Shown: positions 1 to 7,782 of the stretch, one piece after another | How positions within the stretch are numbered: position 1 is the stretch's first letter | Layout of the letters: each line of letters opens with the position of its first letter | DNA from: Amycolatopsis coloradensis | GTDB lineage: Bacteria > Actinomycetota > Actinomycetes > Mycobacteriales > Pseudonocardiaceae | Direction of reading: 5' to 3' | Assembly (NCBI RefSeq): GCF_037997115.1 | Contig: NZ_CP150484.1 | Location: 4,568,058 to 4,630,387, forward strand | DNA length: 62,330 nt | Program-made: the position numbers and the translations under genes | The notes under the pieces: model-generated | The model's input: the letters and a program-made list of their open reading frames with translations, nothing else | What the model was told of the DNA's origin: nothing | The model's database searches: none

Positions 1-112
1 GCCGCGGTTCGCGGATCGGGTCGAGCCCCGGGTCGACGACGACCGCCAGCCCCGCGCGCCGTCCCCGTTCGGTGTGACGCCACCGACCACGCCCAAGCTG
101 GGCGGCCGTCCC

Positions 113-1933
113 TTACCGGAATCGCCTGCGGTGCGCGCCGAGCACGAGCGCCGCGCCCGCCATCGTCGTGATCATGCCGCCCAGCGCGAGCCAGGTGACC
201 CCCACGCCTGTCTCGGCCAAGCCGGGCCGCTGCGGGGCCGGGGGCCGGGTCGCCACCGGTACCGGGCCGGGTAGGAGGACCTCACGGCCCTTGAGCGGCG
301 GCACGGGATCCGGATCAGGCTGATCTGGGCCGGGAACGACGAAGTAGAGGTGGCGATAGGGATTGTCGCCGGGGCCGTTCTCCCCGTCGCGGACGACGAA
401 TTCCGGGTCGGAGTACACCATCCTCCACGGTCCCACGATCCCGAAGTCGTACAGATCGGCCGGCACGTTCCGGAAGGTGAAGCCGCCGTTGCCGCCGGTC
501 ACCGCTCGAGCTACGACTGCTCCGGTGACCTGGTCCCGCAGGTAGACCTTCACCCCGGGAAGCGGATCGCTGTAGGGAAGTCCGAGCTGCGGCTTCCACA
601 GGAAGCGCCCCAGATAGCCGTCGACCCGCGGAGCCATGCCACCGGGGATCCTCGCCGTCGCCATGACGGTCGGCGGCCCGTTGAGGAACGGCGGCGCGCC
701 GATGGCACAAGTGACACGCAGGTGGCCCACGGCGGCGGCCTCGTCGGTGATACGGACCGTCATGACGCGCACCCGCTGCGCCCCGGCCGGGACGGTCACA
801 CCCGGCCCGTCAGGGGACAGATCGCCGGTCTTGAGCTCGCCCGACCCGGTGGTCCAGCACCTCGCGGTCACGTTCTTGACCACCGCCGTGCCCTTGTTGG
901 CAAGCATCACGGTCAGCTGCGCGACGTCGTTCTTCCGGTACGTCTTCCGTGCGAAAGCCATCGACACGGCCAGCCATTTGGCTGCCGAAGCCGTGCCTCG
1001 GATCACCACGTCGGGGTCGTCGACGCCGTCCACCTCGACGTTCGGCCCCACCAGGTACCACTCGGCGTTCTCGAGAATCGTCCAGTAACGGCCGGCAGGC
1101 AGGTCCTGGAAGACGAAACGTCCTTGGGTGTCGGTGGTCGTGGTCCGGCCGACGTTCGGTGTGCCACCCGAGGTGGACACCTTGACCCCGGCCAGTGCCT
1201 CACCGGGATCCATCGTTCCGTTCCCGTCGCGGTCGCCGTAGATCGTTCCGCGGTAGCTGCCGCTGAGATGCGTGACCGGGACGGAAGCGGTGACGGTGTT
1301 GTCCGCCGGGTCGGCGTCCGCTTCGTCGCCGAGCAGAGCGGCTGTGACCGTCAGGGTCACCGGGCCGGATGTGGTGGTCACGTAGCCGTCGGCGGTGCCG
1401 ACAACGGTCTGCCCGGGCTCGATCGGCACACCGGGCGGGGAGAGCGGAGTCCACCACGTGGTCGACAGGTTACCGGTGGAACTCACGATCGCCCGGCTCG
1501 CCGTCGCCGTTCCCCTGTTGGTGACCCTGGCGTGCACGGTGATCAGCTGAGTGGAGAGGTACGAGGGCTCGTCGAACCACACTGTCAGTTGCAGGTCGGG
1601 GAGATCAGGCGCAGCGGGCGATGGAGTTGACTTCGCCGGGGTGCTGGACCGGGAGTTCGACGGTGCGGAGGCCGGTTTCGTCGTGGTCTGCCGGGGTGCG
1701 GTCGATACGGTTTCCGACGGAACCGGTGCGGGGTGCGACGACGTCGGGGTGATCTTCACGGGGGTCGTCGGGGCGGGCTTCGCCGGGGAGGTCGGAGCGG
1801 GGGCTGTGGCACTCTGGGAAGTGACCGACGTGGCCGGGACCGTTTCGCCCGCGAACGCGGGCCCCGCCGATACGGCGAGACAGAGCGTGATCGACGACAA
1901 TACGGCTGCCGTGGACCGGGATCTTCGTGACAT
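113..1933 (-). CDS. Sortase-anchored surface protein with SdrD_B-like repeats
   Basis: A 606-aa exported protein. It has an N-terminal signal peptide (basic MSRRSR, hydrophobic core, AFA cleavage site near residue 28) followed by a long Pro/Thr/Ser-rich stalk to about residue 110. Next come a CARDB-like beta domain (residues ~110-220) and two SdrD_B/carboxypeptidase-regulatory-like beta sandwiches; the first contains GDRDGNGTMDPGE and the second begins near GYLGRFLWKP. The C terminus has LAETG, a hydrophobic segment and the basic tail HRRRFR, a class E-type sortase signal seen in actinobacteria. It should therefore be linked to the cell wall. The start is ATG with GAGG about 10 nt upstream. 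The ligand is unknown. It lies outside the stress-gene pattern of the rest of the window, and no box was seen in front of it. Confidence 0.85.
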   Translation of the reverse strand: MSRRSRSTAAVLSSITLCLAVSAGPAFAGETVPATSVTSQSATAPAPTSPAKPAPTTPVKITPTSSHPAPVPSETVSTAPRQTTTKPASAPSNSRSSTPAKSTPSPAAPDLPDLQLTVWFDEPSYLSTQLITVHARVTNRGTATASRAIVSSTGNLSTTWWTPLSPPGVPIEPGQTVVGTADGYVTTTSGPVTLTVTAALLGDEADADPADNTVTASVPVTHLSGSYRGTIYGDRDGNGTMDPGEALAGVKVSTSGGTPNVGRTTTTDTQGRFVFQDLPAGRYWTILENAEWYLVGPNVEVDGVDDPDVVIRGTASAAKWLAVSMAFARKTYRKNDVAQLTVMLANKGTAVVKNVTARCWTTGSGELKTGDLSPDGPGVTVPAGAQRVRVMTVRITDEAAAVGHLRVTCAIGAPPFLNGPPTVMATARIPGGMAPRVDGYLGRFLWKPQLGLPYSDPLPGVKVYLRDQVTGAVVARAVTGGNGGFTFRNVPADLYDFGIVGPWRMVYSDPEFVVRDGENGPGDNPYRHLYFVVPGPDQPDPDPVPPLKGREVLLPGPVPVATRPPAPQRPGLAETGVGVTWLALGGMITTMAGAALVLGAHRRRFR

Positions 1934-2041
1934 GTCAGGACGCCTCGATTCGTCTGGAGTCGTGCTCGGACACGGTCAGGACGGTAGGGCGAACCGGGAG
2001 ATCCGCCGATGCGGCCGGAGGTCGCGGGCCGCACGGATGAA

Positions 2042-2518
2042 TCAGGAGGCGGTCGGGCTGAACCGATGAACCGCCTGCGTCGACACCAGCACGACGGGAC
2101 ACGTCGCGTGTCTGATACAAGCCGTGGCCACACTGCCGAAGACGAGCCTGCCGACCGCGCTCTTCCTGCCCGTGCCCAGCACGAGCATGTCCGCGTCGCG
2201 CGCCGCCGCGAGCAGTTCCGACGTCGGATTCCCTTGCCGCAGCATGGTCTTCACCTCGATGTCCGCGTGAAGCTCACTCTGGATCCGTGCGACCGCGTCG
2301 TCGAGCGAGTAGTTCTTCCTCACCGGAACCCTGCCGTGTGGCTGGAGGGCGAACGACGTGCCGGGAAGGAGTTCTTCCCTCGGCAGAACCATCAGGACCT
2401 CGACCTTGTCGCCGACGGCGGTGGCTTCGGTGATGGCCCACCGGATCGCTTCCTCGCCCTCGGCCGAGCCGTCGGCGCCCACGAGAAGGTGGCGGGTGTG
2501 GTCGGGATTCGTGTTCAT
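2042..2518 (-). CDS. Universal stress protein, single UspA domain
   Basis: A 158-aa single-domain USP. The N terminus has the beta strand and Asp loop LLVGADGS, and the C terminus has the strand LVLGTG followed by FGSVATACIRHATCPV. The canonical ATP loop is GxxG-x9-G(S/T); here the second Gly is Arg (GTGR), so nucleotide binding may be weakened. The ATG overlaps the stop of the CBS gene in an ATGA, so the two are translationally coupled. The ribosome-binding site AAAGGA lies inside the CBS gene. Mycobacterial relatives include Rv2623 and Rv3134c of the DosR regulon. The role as a stress or dormancy-associated signalling protein is inferred from family and context. Confidence 0.9.
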   Translation of the reverse strand: MNTNPDHTRHLLVGADGSAEGEEAIRWAITEATAVGDKVEVLMVLPREELLPGTSFALQPHGRVPVRKNYSLDDAVARIQSELHADIEVKTMLRQGNPTSELLAAARDADMLVLGTGRKSAVGRLVFGSVATACIRHATCPVVLVSTQAVHRFSPTAS

Positions 2519-2928
2519 GGCTCATTCCTTTGCGCGGATGGCCCGGCACGGAGAAGGTCCTGCCAGGTGATGACGCCGATCACGCGGCCGTGTTCGAGAA
2601 CCGGGACGGATCGGAGCCGGCGCTCCAGCATCTTCGCCGTCAGATCGGCCAGGTCGCCATCGGGATGGGCACCGGCCGCCGGTCGCCGCATCAGCGCGCT
2701 CACTTTGGTACGCCCGCTGAGCATGACGCCGCTGTCCGGATCGCCGTCGGAAAGGTAACGCGCCCGGAGCAGGTCCTCTTCGACCAGCACGCCGAGCAGC
2801 TCGCCGGTGTCGCCGACGACCGGCAGCGAGGTGAATCCCTTGCCGGTCAGCACGGCGATCGCTTCGCCGATCGTGGCCGCGGGCGTCACCGCGATGACCG
2901 GGGTGGTCATGACATCACGTACTCGCAT
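2515..2928 (-). CDS. Two-CBS-domain protein (HRP1/Rv2626c-like)
   Basis: A 137-aa protein made of one Bateman module (two CBS repeats). Repeat 1 starts at MRVRDVMTTPVIAVTP and repeat 2 at VSALMRRPAAG, ending HGRVIGVITWQDLLRAG. No BON domain or catalytic domain is attached. I chose the ATG at MRVRDVM because the CBS fold begins at once; longer versions of this frame read through non-conserved sequence antisense to the neighbouring membrane-protein gene. The size and plan match hypoxic response protein 1, a DosR-regulon product of mycobacteria. It is cotranscribed with the downstream USP and diverges from the gene at 3073. Adenosine-ligand binding is the usual CBS function but is not demonstrable here. 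Confidence 0.88.
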   Translation of the reverse strand: MRVRDVMTTPVIAVTPAATIGEAIAVLTGKGFTSLPVVGDTGELLGVLVEEDLLRARYLSDGDPDSGVMLSGRTKVSALMRRPAAGAHPDGDLADLTAKMLERRLRSVPVLEHGRVIGVITWQDLLRAGPSAQRNEP

Positions 2929-2972
2929 GAAGCCAGTCTCGATCCACCGGGTGGGCCCGGAATACGGCTGGA

Positions 2973-2992
2973 GGTCCCGGCCTGGCGGGACC
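2973..2992. promoter_or_regulatory. Weak interrupted palindrome between divergent genes
   Basis: GGTCCC and GGGACC half-sites are separated by 8 nt, between the divergent starts at 2928 and 3073. The half-site orientation is opposite to the usual GGGAC-N4-GTCCC arrangement, so this is only a tentative regulator site. It resembles the better outward palindrome at 13092-13111. Confidence 0.25.
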
Positions 2993-3072
2993 GTCGCCTC
3001 TCTTGCCGGGCGGCGTCGCCGCGTGATGGTGGCGACAACACGTTCCGGCGATCCACCGCGGAGGTCCAGATC

Positions 3073-3657
3073 ATGAACACGTCGTCTCGCTGGTCGCGAG
3101 CCTGGCACATGGTCCATCCAGGGCGGAACCCGCTCGCTCGCCGCGAAGATCGCATCGAAGCGTTCACGGTGCTTCTCGCAGTCGCCCTCGTGGTCCTCGC
3201 CCTGCCGGTCGCCGCGGCGGTGGCTTCCGGTGTGTTCGCGGCCCGCGCCGAGCAGGCGGCGACCGAGCAGGCCACCAGATATCGCGCGGAAGCGACCCTG
3301 CTCGAAGACGGCGCGCCCATCGCCATCGGAGGCCGGTCGGGTGTCGTCGATGACACCGCGCCTGCCGAGGCGACGTGGGTCACTCGTGACGGGGACAGCC
3401 GAGTCGGCGAGGTCCAGGCGACGCGGGGGAGCCGAGCCGGCGCGAAGGTCCCGGTCTGGCTCGACGAGTCGGGGAACCCGGTCGCCGCACCTCTCACCGG
3501 TCTCGACGCCCGCCTCCTCGGTGTCGGGACAGGAGTCGGCCTTTGGCTTGCCTTCATCGTGGTCGTGCTGGCCGGTTACGGCTGTGGTCGAGTGCTGCTC
3601 GACAGGGCTCGATGGGCGCGATGGCAGGAGGAATGGCGCGAGTTCGCGTCTCGTTAG
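3073..3657 (+). CDS. Rv1733c-like two-TM membrane protein
   Basis: A 194-aa protein. A basic N terminus with the family pattern NPLARREDRIEA leads into TM1 (about residues 33-57) and an extracytoplasmic domain of ~85 residues containing VPVWLDESGNPVAAPLT. TM2 (about 152-172) and a basic, Trp-rich cytoplasmic tail ending REFASR follow. The layout matches the mycobacterial DosR-regulon membrane protein Rv1733c, whose function is unknown. A paralogue of identical length lies at 6208-6792. The ATG at 3073 was chosen because conservation starts near there; upstream sequence in frame is antisense to the CBS gene. Its promoter should share the 144-bp divergent region with the CBS gene. Confidence 0.82.
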   Translation: MNTSSRWSRAWHMVHPGRNPLARREDRIEAFTVLLAVALVVLALPVAAAVASGVFAARAEQAATEQATRYRAEATLLEDGAPIAIGGRSGVVDDTAPAEATWVTRDGDSRVGEVQATRGSRAGAKVPVWLDESGNPVAAPLTGLDARLLGVGTGVGLWLAFIVVVLAGYGCGRVLLDRARWARWQEEWREFASR

Positions 3658-3750
3658 TGTCCTGGAGTGCGCCGGTTTCAGGGTCGCGTCAGGCGGAGGC
3701 GCAGGGAGCATGCGTGGCCGGTGTGGCGTTGGCCGTGTCTCTTGAAGTAC

Positions 3751-3797
3751 GTGAAGGACCCCTTCACTGCGCTAGACGCAATGAAGGGGTCCTTCAC
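3751..3797. repeat. Intergenic palindromic repeat (GTGAAGG..CCTTCAC type)
   Basis: A perfect 16-bp inverted repeat has arms 3751-3766 and 3782-3797. The 15-nt centre pairs further (TGCG/CGCA). Each arm is itself nearly self-complementary. Relatives occur at 22288-22335 and 36841-36883. It may act as a terminator for the membrane-protein gene ending at 3657 or be a dispersed repeat. Confidence 0.75.
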
Positions 3798-3832
3798 GGC
3801 ACTGTGGCCCGAACCACCACTCACGACTAGCG

Positions 3833-3846
3833 GTGCCGAAGGTCCC
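3833..3846. promoter_or_regulatory. DosR-like box upstream of the Acg operon
   Basis: GTGCCGAAGGTCCC reads GGGACCTTCGGCAC on the other strand, identical to the box at 45717-45730. It lies 76 bp before the ATG at 3923, at the head of a seven-gene run. Regulation by the DevR homologues is inferred. Confidence 0.55.
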
Positions 3847-3922
3847 GGCACACCGGGCCCACAGCCACTGCCGTCCTCGTCCGTCACGCGAGACGCTGAG
3901 ACCGAAAGGCAGGTGCAGCAGG

Positions 3923-4891
3923 ATGGTCCTCACTCGTTCGCCGGTCGTCGCGGACGCGCTGCGCGCCGCGGTGCGCGCGCCGTCACCGCACAACTCCCAG
4001 CCGTGGATCTTCGAGCTGGCGCCGGACACGATCGACGTCGTGCTCGACGAAAGCCGGATTCTCGGCGTCTGTGATCCGCAGGCGCGTGAGGCGCGGCTGG
4101 CCTGTGGCGCGGCGTTGCTGAACCTGCGGCTCGCCATCGCCGCCGCTGGCCGAGTCAGTGAAGTCGAACTAGCGCCTGAACGGGAGAGGTCCTCCTTGCT
4201 GGCACGAGTGACACTCGGCCCCCGTCACCGTCCCACGGTGATCGAGCGACGTCTTGCCGCGGCGATTCCCCGGCGGTACAGCAACCGCCGCCCCTTCACG
4301 GACGAGCCGGTGCCACTCCACGTGCGGACCGCCGCGCGTGAGGCGGCTCGTGAGGAGGGGGCACGGCTGGTCCTGCTCGACGAAGCCGGTCTGCTGGAGG
4401 CGACCGCGGGACTCATCCGCCGAGCCGACCACGTTCAAGGCCTGGACGCGGCCTTCCAACGAGAACTCCGGGAATGGACGAGGCAAACCGCAGAGGACGA
4501 CGGTGTTCCCACCTACGCGGGCGGGCCTCGTTCGGCGGGCGGGCTGCTCCCGGGACGGTACGTCAACGAGGGCGGTGTTCCTCGCGTCTTCGAGCAGGAC
4601 CCGCTGGTAGCGGTGCTGACCATGCCGAACGACGCTCCGATCTCTCAGGTCCGCGCGGGGTGCGCGATGCAGCGGGTCCTGCTCACCGCCACAGACGCCG
4701 GACTGAGCGCTTCGTTCTATTCGCAGCCGATCGAGATCAGCGCCGTACGCGCGGAACTGCGTGACCTGCTCGGTGGCACCTTCCATCCCCAGACCGTCTT
4801 CAGGCTCGGTTACGGCTATCCGGGCGTGAAGACGCCACGTCGCCCGATCGAAGAGGTCGCCCGCGACAGGAACGCGGGGGAGCGGCCATGA
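3923..4891 (+). CDS. Acg/Rv2032-family nitroreductase-fold protein
   Basis: A 322-aa protein of the Acg family, the nitroreductase-like flavoproteins prominent in the mycobacterial DosR regulon. The diagnostic N-terminal motif RAPSPHNSQPW is at residues ~16-26. Family members are duplicated, degenerate nitroreductase folds; FMN binding has been described for some, but the reaction is not established. Later features include the RRYSNRRPF segment and a C-terminal ATDAGLSASFYSQP..FRLGYGYP block, the usual family ending. The ATG at 3923 has an AGG-rich leader and puts the conserved motif at its usual distance; the longer frame adds an unrelated Arg/Pro-rich stretch. It is first in an operon with 4-nt overlaps to the next two genes. 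Confidence 0.88.
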   Translation: MVLTRSPVVADALRAAVRAPSPHNSQPWIFELAPDTIDVVLDESRILGVCDPQAREARLACGAALLNLRLAIAAAGRVSEVELAPERERSSLLARVTLGPRHRPTVIERRLAAAIPRRYSNRRPFTDEPVPLHVRTAAREAAREEGARLVLLDEAGLLEATAGLIRRADHVQGLDAAFQRELREWTRQTAEDDGVPTYAGGPRSAGGLLPGRYVNEGGVPRVFEQDPLVAVLTMPNDAPISQVRAGCAMQRVLLTATDAGLSASFYSQPIEISAVRAELRDLLGGTFHPQTVFRLGYGYPGVKTPRRPIEEVARDRNAGERP

Positions 4892-5679
4892 CGACGTTCA
4901 CCGGGATCCCCGCGCATGTCTGGTCGACGGAGGAGAAGCGGATCCTCGTGGCGGCCGCACGACAGGTCCCGAGGCGATGGATCGACGATGTCTGGACGCT
5001 GTCGGTTCATGAGGACTCGCTCGACTTGTACGAACGTCTCGCGAACAACCACTGGGTGCGGGACCGGGGTGGGCGTGCGCGACTGATCGTCTGCGGGGCG
5101 GTAGTGGCGAATCTCGATTGTGCGATCAGGATGCTGGGCCGGGCGCCGCACATCGACCTGGCTTGTGACGTCGGCGCCTTGGATCGGGTCGCCAGGCTCG
5201 CCTCGCGGCGTCGCATCCGCCCCGCGGCGGCCGATTTCGCCCGGTTCGCCGCCCTGTCCGGGCGCCGGACCAAGCCGACTCCGTCCTCGGTGGCGACGTG
5301 GGGGCGAGAGGTCGCCGAAGCGAACGAGAGCGAGGGTATCCGGGTGCGGGTGCTCAAGCCGTCTCACGTCCGTGAGCTGCCCAAGATAGGCGGGCAGATC
5401 ACCAGGAAGGCGACTCCGGAAGCCTCCTGGATCGCGTTCCTGGTCGCCACCGTGACGGAAAGCCGGCAACAGCTCGTCAGGGCTGGTGCGGTCGCACAGC
5501 GGTTGTTGCTCGCGTCCACCGAGTACGGCTTGGAGGCCACCGCGTTCACCGAGCCTTTCGACGCCCCCGCCATCCGCGGGGCGCTTGCCGGCATCGACGG
5601 TGTTCCCGGATTCCCTCAGGTGGTCGTCGTGGTCGAAGAACCTCGGAAAACACCGGCACAGAAGGGAAGAACACCATGA
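4888..5679 (+). CDS. Degenerate Acg-like paralogue
   Basis: A 263-aa protein that aligns by eye with the Acg family but is shorter (members here are ~320-340 aa). It has lost the RAPSVHNxQPW signature: the equivalent position reads ARQVPRRWIDDVWTL. It keeps the ARLIVCGAVVANLDCAIRMLG strand-helix and the late RLLLASTEYGLEATAFTEPF block. FMN or substrate binding may be lost, and a partner or regulatory role for the upstream Acg is possible. It starts with ATGA overlapping the upstream stop and ends overlapping the USP start, so it is retained in a tightly coupled operon and is not an obvious pseudogene. Confidence 0.75.
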   Translation: MTTFTGIPAHVWSTEEKRILVAAARQVPRRWIDDVWTLSVHEDSLDLYERLANNHWVRDRGGRARLIVCGAVVANLDCAIRMLGRAPHIDLACDVGALDRVARLASRRRIRPAAADFARFAALSGRRTKPTPSSVATWGREVAEANESEGIRVRVLKPSHVRELPKIGGQITRKATPEASWIAFLVATVTESRQQLVRAGAVAQRLLLASTEYGLEATAFTEPFDAPAIRGALAGIDGVPGFPQVVVVVEEPRKTPAQKGRTP

Positions 5680-6182
5680 CGGACAGTGCGACGGGGAACC
5701 GGATCGTCGTCGGCATGGACGGTTCGGCGGGTTCTGCCGCGGCGGTGCGCTGGGCGGCCGACGAAGCGGTCAGGCAGGGCGCCGCCTTGCAGGTGGTCAA
5801 TGTGTGGGTCCACGACGAGATGTTGGACGACGCGTCGGCCAATCGGACCGTGGCGGAGGCGAGAGACGTCCATTTGAAGGCGCTGGAAGCCGCGACCGCC
5901 AAAGTCCTCGACGCCCACGAAGGGCTCGACATCACCTACGACGTTCCCCAGGGTGACCCTGGCGAAACGCTGGTCGAGCGTTCGAAGGGGGCCGCGCTCC
6001 TAGTGCTGGGCAGCCACGGCACGGGCAAGATTCGTGAACTGCTGGTCGGCTCGGTGTGCAAGACGGCACTGCGGCACGCGACCTGTCCGGTGGTGGTGAT
6101 CCCGCCGCCCGCCTCGGCTCCGGAAGGCAGGCTCGGCCGGCTGCTGACCTCTGTTTCGTACGAGCCCGGTCCGATCCTCTGA
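5676..6182 (+). CDS. Universal stress protein
   Basis: A 168-aa single-domain USP. The N-terminal strand and Asp loop are RIVVGMDGSAGS. The C-terminal nucleotide loop is canonical, GSHG-x9-GS within LVLGSHGTGKIRELLVGSV, so ATP binding is predicted. It closes with CPVVVIPPP plus a short tail. Third gene of the 3923 operon, overlapping the upstream gene by ATGA and followed after 25 nt by the membrane protein at 6208. Pairing of USP with Acg genes recurs in mycobacterial dormancy loci. Confidence 0.92.
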   Translation: MTDSATGNRIVVGMDGSAGSAAAVRWAADEAVRQGAALQVVNVWVHDEMLDDASANRTVAEARDVHLKALEAATAKVLDAHEGLDITYDVPQGDPGETLVERSKGAALLVLGSHGTGKIRELLVGSVCKTALRHATCPVVVIPPPASAPEGRLGRLLTSVSYEPGPIL

Positions 6183-6207
6183 GCGAACCAGGACACAGGA
6201 GACAGCC

Positions 6208-6792
6208 ATGAAAGCGCGGCCCGAAATCGTCACCGTGATCACGCGGCGAAATCCGCTCATCCGCTGGTCCGACCGACTCGAAGCCGCGCTGATGATCGGC
6301 GCGGTCCTGCTGGTACTGCTGGCGATCCCGTTCGCCGCGGCCGCCGGATCCGGGGCCTACGCCGAAGGGCGGGAGCGCGCGGTGGAACAGGCGGCGAACC
6401 GTCAGGAGACGACCGCAGTGCTACTCGCCGACGCCCCACCCGTCCACGTGCGCCTTGACGGCGTGCCGCTTGACGAGAAGGTCGAGGTCGCCGCCCGTTG
6501 GACAGGGCCAGGTGGCCTGATTCGTGAAGGCGTGGTGACCGTCGACGCCGGGATGGTGACCGGGAACGAGGTGCGGATCTGGCTCGACGCGCTCGGGCAT
6601 CCCGTCGAGGCGCCGGTCACCGACACCGATGCCCTGAGTCAGGGCATCGGTGTCGGCACGGGGCTGTGGCTGGGCTGGCTCACTCTGGTCGCGACGGTCT
6701 TCCTGGCGTGCCGGGCGGCGCTCGGGCGCCGCCGTGCCGCCGAGTGGGCGCGCGAATGGCAACGGATTGCCCAGAACCGACCCGCGGCCTGA
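6208..6792 (+). CDS. Rv1733c-like two-TM membrane protein, second copy
   Basis: A 194-aa paralogue of the protein at 3073-3657 with identical length and architecture: NPLIRWSDRLEA lead-in, TM1 (about residues 28-50), an external domain with the shared VRIWLDALGHPVEAPVT block, TM2 (about 148-168) and a cytoplasmic tail rich in Arg and Trp. The block matches VPVWLDESGNPVAAPLT in the first copy, which confirms the relationship. The ATG follows AGGAGACAGCC. It is the fourth gene of the Acg-USP operon. Mycobacterial Rv1733c is DosR-induced and of unknown biochemical function. Confidence 0.82.
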   Translation: MKARPEIVTVITRRNPLIRWSDRLEAALMIGAVLLVLLAIPFAAAAGSGAYAEGRERAVEQAANRQETTAVLLADAPPVHVRLDGVPLDEKVEVAARWTGPGGLIREGVVTVDAGMVTGNEVRIWLDALGHPVEAPVTDTDALSQGIGVGTGLWLGWLTLVATVFLACRAALGRRRAAEWAREWQRIAQNRPAA

Positions 6793-6802
6793 AGGGAGAA
6801 AG

Positions 6803-7180
6803 ATGAGAATCCTGTTGACAGAGGCCACCTTCGACGAGTCTCGTGAGATCGCGGTGGCGTTGCGGGACCTGGGTTGCCGGGTCAGCCCCTGCCATGTCCG
6901 ATCTGGAGTGTGCCGAGCGCTCGCACCCGGCGGGACCTGTCCGCTGGACGAAGAGGACCGGCCGGCTCTCGCCGTCGACGTCCGCGGCACCGAGCCCGGT
7001 TTGACCGCACGCGAATTCGGTGTGGTGTGCGCGCTCCGGAAGAGGGTTCCGGTCGTGATGACCACGGCAGGGGACACGGGTGGCCCAGCCGTCCCACCGG
7101 GTTTCGAACACCGTGTCACGGCTTGTCCGCCGGAAGACCTCTTCGAAGCGTGCAGGGGCTTCCTGCGCACACGTGCTTGA
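6803..7180 (+). CDS. Small receiver-like hypothetical protein
   Basis: A 125-aa protein that I cannot assign to a named family. The alternation of strands and helices (MRILLTE; SREIAVALRDLGCRV; ALAVDVRG; VPVVMTTAGD; HRVTACPPEDLFEACRGFL) resembles a CheY-type receiver or small Rossmann fold. The acidic pocket and phospho-acceptor Asp of a true receiver are not evident, and it has five Cys, four of them in the N-terminal half (C30, C36, C42, C50). It may be a pseudo-receiver or redox-responsive adaptor, but that is inference from shape only. The ATG has GAAGGGAGAAAG directly upstream, 10 nt after the membrane-protein stop, so it belongs to the same operon. The next gene starts 26 nt later. Confidence 0.7.
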   Translation: MRILLTEATFDESREIAVALRDLGCRVSPCHVRSGVCRALAPGGTCPLDEEDRPALAVDVRGTEPGLTAREFGVVCALRKRVPVVMTTAGDTGGPAVPPGFEHRVTACPPEDLFEACRGFLRTRA

Positions 7181-7206
7181 CCGAGAACGATCACAAGGAG
7201 GCTCCG

Positions 7207-7782
7207 ATGCGTGCTTCGGAGATCATGACCAGCCCGGCGGTGGCGACCACACCCGCGACCCCCCTTCGCGAGGCGGTGGCAGTGCTGGCCGAGAAGGGAT
7301 TCGCCGGCCTTCCGGTCGTCGATCACGAAGGCCGGGTACTGGGGACGTTCACCGAATTCGACGCGCTGCGAGGAATCCGTGCGGGCGGTGACGGGATCAC
7401 GGTCGGCGCGTTGATGTCCACGCCGGTGGAGGTTGTCTCGCCATCCACCGACGTCACGGAGATCGGCAGGCGGATGCTGGCCGACCGGCTGCGTTGCCTG
7501 CCGGTCGTCGAGGAGGGTGTTCTGATCGGTGTGGTGAGCAGGCGTGATCTGCTCCGCCCACTCGTCCGGCCCGACGACGCGATCGCCGCACAGATACACG
7601 GCCTGATCAGTGACTACGCCGGACATCGTCCGAAGTGGACTGTCGAGGTCGACGGCGGCTACGTGAACATCGCCGGCGAGTTCCGGGACGAAGCCGAACG
7701 GCGGGTGCTCGACGCGCTCGCCCGGACGGTGCCGGGAGTGGTCGCCGTCGTACTGGTCACCGGGAATCCGGCGGCGACATGA
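7207..7782 (+). CDS. CBS-CBS-BON protein
   Basis: A 191-aa protein. Two CBS repeats (MRASEIMTSPAVATTP at residue 1 and VGALMSTPVEVVSPS at about 66) are followed by a BON-like domain (about 130-190) with WTVEVDGGYVNIAGEF. CBS-BON proteins probably combine adenosine-nucleotide sensing with a phospholipid- or protein-binding domain; no substrate is known. The ATG follows AAGGAGGCTCCG. The stop overlaps the start of the GNAT/acyl-CoA-synthetase fusion as ATGA, implying translational coupling and perhaps nucleotide-responsive control of that enzyme. Paralogues are at 11434, 41292 and 50927. Confidence 0.88.
   Translation: MRASEIMTSPAVATTPATPLREAVAVLAEKGFAGLPVVDHEGRVLGTFTEFDALRGIRAGGDGITVGALMSTPVEVVSPSTDVTEIGRRMLADRLRCLPVVEEGVLIGVVSRRDLLRPLVRPDDAIAAQIHGLISDYAGHRPKWTVEVDGGYVNIAGEFRDEAERRVLDALARTVPGVVAVVLVTGNPAAT

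Noticed and set aside
1..274. Short rightward frame at the left edge that could be the end of a gene
   Set aside because: It overlaps the well-supported surface-protein gene in antisense, has no recognisable domain, and the first 112 nt are too short to judge.
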